The notes beneath the pieces are model-generated. The model had not been told where the DNA came from. It did no database searches and saw only the letters and a list, made by a program, of their open reading frames with translations. This document shows positions 6,979 through 9,053 of a DNA stretch of 9,053 nucleotides, piece after piece. The position numbers were made by a program, and so were the translations under genes. Numbering within the stretch: position 1 is the first letter of the stretch; each line of letters starts with the position of its first letter. Source of the stretch: JAAYYY01 sp964602995 (GTDB lineage: Bacteria; Chloroflexota; Anaerolineae; Promineifilales; Promineifilaceae); assembly GCA_964602995.1 (NCBI GenBank), contig CAZRTM010000144.1, positions 1 to 9,053 on the forward strand, written 5' to 3'.

Positions 6979-8025
6979 TTAGGCCACCTCCATCTGTTGC
7001 ATGGCATACTCTGGGGCCGGGCCAGACAGCAGACCAGCAGTTTCCTCAATTCCAAACATCACGTTCATGTTCTGAACAGCCTGGCCCGCGGCGCCCTTCA
7101 CCAGGTTGTCAATGGCGGAGGTCAGGACCAGCGTGTTGCCCGCGAGCGTCAGGCCAATGACGCACTGGTTGGTATAGTTGACGTGGGCCAGCGTCGCCAG
7201 CTCACCCGCAGGCAAAAGCCGCACAAACGGTTCATCGTCGTAGATGCTATAGAGCGAGCGCAGCTCATCTTCACTCCATTCCTCAGCCAGCGGCACGTAA
7301 ATGGTGGAAAGGATGCCGCGCGGGACAGGCAGGAGGTGCGGTGAGAAGATCAGTTTGGGCGGAGCATCATTCCAGAAGCGGAATCCCTGCTCCATTTCAG
7401 GAAGGTGGCGATGTACCCGGCCGATGCTGTAGGGAGAGAAATTGCCACTCACCTCGACAAAGTGGGTGTGTTGTTTTGGCGCTCGTCCGGCGCCGGACAC
7501 GCCTGATTTACTGTCGGCAATGATAGTCCCCGCCGGGATATTAGCCTGCAGCAATGGTTGAAGCGCCAGAAGTACGCTCGTGGGATAGCAGCCAGGGTTG
7601 GCCACGAGACGCGCGCCCGGCAACTGCTCGCGGGCGAACTCAGTCAGGCCATATACTGCTTCTTGAAGGAGCGCAGGGGCCGGATGCTCGGTCTTGTACC
7701 ACGAGGTGTAGGTCTCTTCATCTGCGATACGAAAGTCAGCGCTGAGATCAATAACTCTTGCCCCTGCCTCCAGAGCGGCGACGGCTGTGGGCGCCGCAAC
7801 ACCGTGCGGCAAACAGAGAAATACGACGTCAACATCCTCAAACGGCGCCTGGTCTGCGGCAATCAGCTCCAGAGCCGGGGCCGCCGGATACAACTGGTTC
7901 AGGCGCAGCCCCGCGCTGGACTCTGACGTGGTAAAGAGCAACTCTACGAATGGATGGGAATGAAGCAATTTGACCAACTCATATCCCGTGTAGCCGGTCG
8001 CGCCAATTATTCCTGCCCGAATCAC
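6979..8025 (-). CDS. argC: N-acetyl-gamma-glutamyl-phosphate reductase
   Basis: NADPH-dependent reduction of N-acetylglutamyl phosphate to the semialdehyde. From the chosen GTG at 8025 it is 348 residues, normal for the family. The NADP-binding Rossmann motif GATGYTG is at 8-14. The catalytic cysteine is C146 in NPGCYPTSVLL, and SGVSGAGR follows. The start is set by GGAGG (8037-8033), 7 nt before GTG. The longer frame from a TTG at 8046 begins inside the U run of the upstream terminator and would place the SD within the coding region, so I reject it. This is the first structural gene of the operon, immediately downstream of the leader-peptide attenuator, and so controls entry of polymerase into the whole cluster. 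Confidence 0.96.
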   Translation of the reverse strand: MIRAGIIGATGYTGYELVKLLHSHPFVELLFTTSESSAGLRLNQLYPAAPALELIAADQAPFEDVDVVFLCLPHGVAAPTAVAALEAGARVIDLSADFRIADEETYTSWYKTEHPAPALLQEAVYGLTEFAREQLPGARLVANPGCYPTSVLLALQPLLQANIPAGTIIADSKSGVSGAGRAPKQHTHFVEVSGNFSPYSIGRVHRHLPEMEQGFRFWNDAPPKLIFSPHLLPVPRGILSTIYVPLAEEWSEDELRSLYSIYDDEPFVRLLPAGELATLAHVNYTNQCVIGLTLAGNTLVLTSAIDNLVKGAAGQAVQNMNVMFGIEETAGLLSGPAPEYAMQQMEVA

Positions 8026-8032
8026 TGTAACA

Positions 8033-8037
8033 CCTCC
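8033..8037 (-). promoter_or_regulatory. argC ribosome binding site
   Basis: GGAGG lies 7 nt before the GTG at 8025 and fixes the argC start. It lies 8-12 nt after the end of the terminator U run, so the site appears only in read-through transcripts. Confidence 0.85.
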
Positions 8038-8044
8038 ATAAAAC

Positions 8045-8079
8045 AAAAAACCCGCCAGACTGGTATGAGTCTGGCGGGT
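8045..8079 (-). terminator. Intrinsic terminator of the arg leader (segments 3:4)
   Basis: On the minus strand, ACCCGCCAGAC (8079-8069) and GTCTGGCGGGT (8060-8050) form a perfect 11-bp GC-rich stem around an 8-nt loop. TTTTTT follows (8050-8045; the first T is the last stem base), then GTTTT. This is a strong Rho-independent terminator placed between the operon promoter and argC. Its only sensible role is to stop transcription before the structural genes unless an alternative fold forms. Confidence 0.9.
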
Positions 8080-8140
8080 AAAAATCGTACCCTAAGGGTT
8101 TACGTCGAGAACAAGATTCAAGTAACCCAAAATGCCAGAC
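8069..8140 (-). promoter_or_regulatory. Candidate antiterminator (segments 2:3)
   Basis: GTCTGGC (8140-8134) can pair with GCCAGAC (8075-8069), the upper half of the terminator 5' arm. After a 5-nt bulge (8133-8129), GGGT (8128-8125) can pair with ACCC (8079-8076). Together they use the whole 11-nt terminator 5' arm, so this fold and the terminator are mutually exclusive. The pairing is visible by complementarity; the function is inferred. Confidence 0.7.
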
Positions 8141-8204
8141 TCGAGGTCTGGCGACGACGCAAACGGCGCTCGTATGTTGGGCGAATCAAGCTAACGTAAC
8201 ACAT
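8118..8204 (-). CDS. Arginine-rich attenuator leader peptide, 28 aa
   Basis: The ATG at 8204-8202 opens 28 codons ending in TGA (8120-8118). Arg occurs at 8, 13, 14, 16, 17 and 18, all as CGC or CGT; residues 13-18 read RRLRRR (8168-8151). The cluster lies just before the first arm of the pause hairpin, and the stop codon lies 14 nt after its second arm, the spacing expected of a ribosome sensor. I infer that it measures charged tRNA-Arg: stalling at the Arg run favours the antiterminator and expression of argC onward, while free passage favours the terminator. The predicted transcription start (about 8207) is only a few bases upstream and there is no Shine-Dalgarno site, so translation is probably leaderless. 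No function of the peptide itself is implied. Main doubt: translation is unproven. Confidence 0.8.
   Translation of the reverse strand: MCYVSLIRPTYERRLRRRQTSSLAFWVT
8134..8152 (-). promoter_or_regulatory. Pause/pre-emptor hairpin of the arg leader (segments 1:2)
   Basis: GCCAGAC (8152-8146) and GTCTGGC (8140-8134) form a perfect 7-bp stem with a 5-nt loop. The first arm starts inside the last Arg codon of the leader peptide (CGC, 8153-8151). If this hairpin forms, segment 2 cannot join the antiterminator. A ribosome stalled at the Arg codons would cover segment 1 and free segment 2. Confidence 0.75.
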
Positions 8205-8213
8205 ATGTTGAGA

Positions 8214-8241
8214 ATAGTAACAAATTATCGCCGGATGTCAA
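8214..8241 (-). promoter_or_regulatory. Promoter of the arg operon
   Basis: On the minus strand, TTGACA (8241-8236) is perfect. After 16 bp comes TACTAT (8219-8214), a 4-of-6 match to TATAAT, with the same spacer length as the two promoters near the left edge. The predicted start is near 8207. It lies 7 bp after the mug stop. An alternative, TTAACT-17-GATAAT (8252-8247 and 8229-8224), would start near 8217. I see no convincing ArgR/AhrC-type operator here. Confidence 0.7.
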
Positions 8242-8248
8242 AAAGAAG

Positions 8249-8815
8249 TTAACTAACACCTATTTCTTTTTCGGCCGCACGGCGCAGCTCGGCAAGTAGC
8301 GCCGCGTGATCGGCGAGTTGATAGTGGGCGTTCAGGCCGCTGGGATTGGGCAACACCCAGAGCAGCGAGCCACCGAATCGCTCGTCCTGAACTCCCAGGG
8401 TAACCTCGCGCTTCCCAAATGCTTTGCGGTACGCTCCAATTCCCAGAATTGCTACATAGGCAGGCCGGTACTTCTCTACCTTTTCTTGCAACCGGCGACG
8501 CCCGGCAACATACTCTTCCGTCTTCAGTTCGCTGGCAGTCGCCGTCGCGCGCTCAATAAAGTTAGTGATGCCATAACCGAACTTCAACAGCTCCCGTTCC
8601 TCGTGCGCCCGCAGCACACGGTCCGTGATACCAGCTGCGTGGAGAGCGGGCCAGAAGCGGTTGCCAGGCCGGGCAAAGTGATGGCCAACCGCACCAGAGA
8701 AAAGCCCAGGGTTGATGCCACAAAACAGCACTTTCAGTCCCGGAGCAATGATATCTGGAACATGTGCTCCTTGCGCCCCGGCGAGTGCATCCTTATCTGG
8801 TCTTTGTTGGGTCAT
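8249..8815 (-). CDS. mug: Mismatch-specific uracil/thymine-DNA glycosylase (Mug/TDG family)
   Basis: Removes uracil (and often 3,N4-ethenocytosine or mismatched T) paired with G, starting base-excision repair. The product is 188 residues, close to the usual size. The Mug active-site motif GINPGL (33-38, catalytic Asn35) is present, followed by HHFARPGNRFW (45-55) and the second conserved loop LPNPSGLNAH (155-164). The ATG at 8815 is preceded by a GGAGG 13 nt upstream, rather far, with weaker AGAG nearby. It is transcribed in the same direction as the arg operon, but its stop is followed within 7 bp by the arg promoter -35. No own terminator is visible, so the arg leader terminator may also end mug transcripts. 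It has no functional tie to arginine synthesis. Confidence 0.92.
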   Translation of the reverse strand: MTQQRPDKDALAGAQGAHVPDIIAPGLKVLFCGINPGLFSGAVGHHFARPGNRFWPALHAAGITDRVLRAHEERELLKFGYGITNFIERATATASELKTEEYVAGRRRLQEKVEKYRPAYVAILGIGAYRKAFGKREVTLGVQDERFGGSLLWVLPNPSGLNAHYQLADHAALLAELRRAAEKEIGVS

Positions 8816-8868
8816 CTCTAAATCAATACCTCCATGCGCCGCCTGTGCATCGTACAGATATGATCATG

Positions 8869-8896
8869 ATTATAGAGAAGGTCACCTGACCCACAA
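8869..8896 (-). promoter_or_regulatory. Candidate mug promoter
   Basis: On the minus strand, TATAAT (8874-8869) is perfect, with TTGTGG (8896-8891) 16 bp upstream as a weak -35. The predicted start is near 8862, giving a leader of about 46 nt. The -35 and spacer lie inside the dyad at 8881-8913. Confidence 0.55.
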
Positions 8897-8913
8897 AAGA
8901 TGGGACAGGTGAC
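8881..8913. repeat. 33-bp inverted repeat in the divergent intergenic region
   Basis: GTCACCTG (8881-8888) and CAGGTGAC (8906-8913) are perfect inverted arms. Inside an A-A mismatch, CCCA (8890-8893) and TGGG (8901-8904) continue the dyad around a 7-nt centre, giving 12 of 13 pairs. No U run follows on either strand and both neighbours point away from it, so it is not a terminator of a visible gene. It overlaps the candidate mug -35, so an operator for a dimeric regulator is the most attractive reading. Confidence 0.6.
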
Positions 8914-8937
8914 ACTTCTGGACAGCAGGCGGCTGAG

Positions 8938-9015
8938 CTATCCTTGAGACTGTATCGGAATAGAAACTTAAACTTAAACCATTACCTATAAACCCCTACT
9001 CCTGTCCAAGGATAG
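8938..9015 (+). repeat. Long-range inverted repeat upstream of the rightward gene
   Basis: CTATCCTTG (8938-8946) and CAAGGATAG (9007-9015) are perfect 9-nt inverted arms 60 nt apart. A second pair, TGGACAG (8919-8925) and CTGTCCA (9002-9008), overlaps the same right arm by 2 nt. They could be exclusive folds in a 5' leader, paired operator half-sites or chance. The transcription start is unknown. Confidence 0.3.
8987..8992 (+). promoter_or_regulatory. Possible -10 box for the rightward gene
   Basis: TATAAA lies 45 bp before the start codon at 9037. No good -35 is found 16-18 bp upstream (AAACTT region, with a short AAACTT tandem repeat at 8964-8975), so a weak, activated or alternative-sigma promoter is possible. 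Confidence 0.3.
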
Positions 9016-9036
9016 GTAAGAGAGGAGATAACTCAA

Positions 9037-9053
9037 ATGGAAAACATCATCAC
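9037..9053 (+). CDS. Start of an unidentified gene, cut by the window edge
   Basis: An ATG at 9037 is preceded by AGGAG (9023-9027) at 9-nt spacing, a good ribosome site. Only the first residues (MENII) are visible, so no function can be assigned. It is divergent from mug, separated by a 221-bp intergenic region that holds the dyad and inverted repeats described separately. Confidence 0.6.

Noticed and set aside
8026..8046. Longer argC starting at TTG 8046
   Set aside because: It would start inside the terminator U run, has no ribosome site, and puts a good GGAGG inside the coding sequence. The family N terminus begins at the GTG at 8025.
7954..8199. Plus-strand 81-codon frame spanning the argC start and leader
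   Set aside because: It runs antisense through the argC start, terminator and leader peptide with no ribosome site. The minus-strand attenuator explains the sequence.
8045..8207. T-box riboswitch upstream of argC
   Set aside because: A leader terminator before an amino-acid operon suggests this, but there is no AGGGTGGNACCGCG-type T-box sequence and no stem I features, and the leader is only about 160 nt. The Arg-rich reading frame and segment geometry explain the region better.
8190..8251. ArgR/AhrC operator at the arg promoter
   Set aside because: No pair of TGAAT/ATTCA-like half-sites with proper spacing is seen around the -10/-35. Isolated GATTC and TGAAT words in the leader are not arranged as ARG boxes.
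1..9053. Mobile elements, CRISPR arrays or defence genes
   Set aside because: No transposase, integrase or spaced-repeat array is visible; the coding regions are housekeeping genes in uniform composition.

Overview
The window carries an arginine-biosynthesis operon on the minus strand, read right to left as argC, argB, argD, a GNAT-family (ArgA-like) acetyltransferase, argG, argJ and argH (8025 down to 463). It is flanked by mug (uracil/G:T mismatch glycosylase, also minus) and, at the right edge, by the first codons of a divergent plus-strand gene. At the left edge the minus strand has what looks like the promoter and leader region of a ribosomal RNA operon whose genes lie outside the window. 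The organism is a bacterium with consensus sigma-70-type promoters, good Shine-Dalgarno sites and moderately GC-rich genes. My best guess is a Chloroflexota member, possibly Ktedonobacteria, but no marker gene inside the window settles this.

The operon is compact. argB starts with GTG directly after the argC stop. argD and the acetyltransferase overlap by ATGA, and the other gaps are 22-79 nt. Together the genes encode N-acetylglutamate formation (acetyltransferase and ArgJ), its phosphorylation (ArgB), reduction (ArgC), transamination (ArgD), acetyl recycling (ArgJ) and the last two steps from citrulline to arginine (ArgG, ArgH). The ornithine carbamoyltransferase gene argF and carAB are absent from the window.

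The most notable feature is the 180-nt stretch between mug and argC. It contains a promoter, an unannotated 28-codon minus-strand reading frame (8204 to 8118) with six Arg codons, five of them within codons 13-18, and then two hairpins whose arms share the same GCCAGAC/GTCTGGC sequences. The second hairpin is a strong intrinsic terminator (11-bp perfect stem and a U run) that ends just before the argC ribosome binding site. Segment 2 can pair with segment 3 to form an antiterminator. This is the full layout of ribosome-mediated transcription attenuation responding to charged tRNA-Arg, in an operon class usually described as controlled by the ArgR/AhrC repressor. The leader ORF seems to be leaderless or nearly so.

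Secondary points are: two tandem minus-strand promoters with perfect TTGACA/TATAAT hexamers and 16-bp spacers downstream of argH, with a boxA-like antitermination site; a copy of the same 13-bp element in the leader after each promoter; a hairpin with a short U run between argG and argJ; an ArgB that lacks the N-terminal helix associated with arginine inhibition; and a long dyad overlapping the mug promoter.
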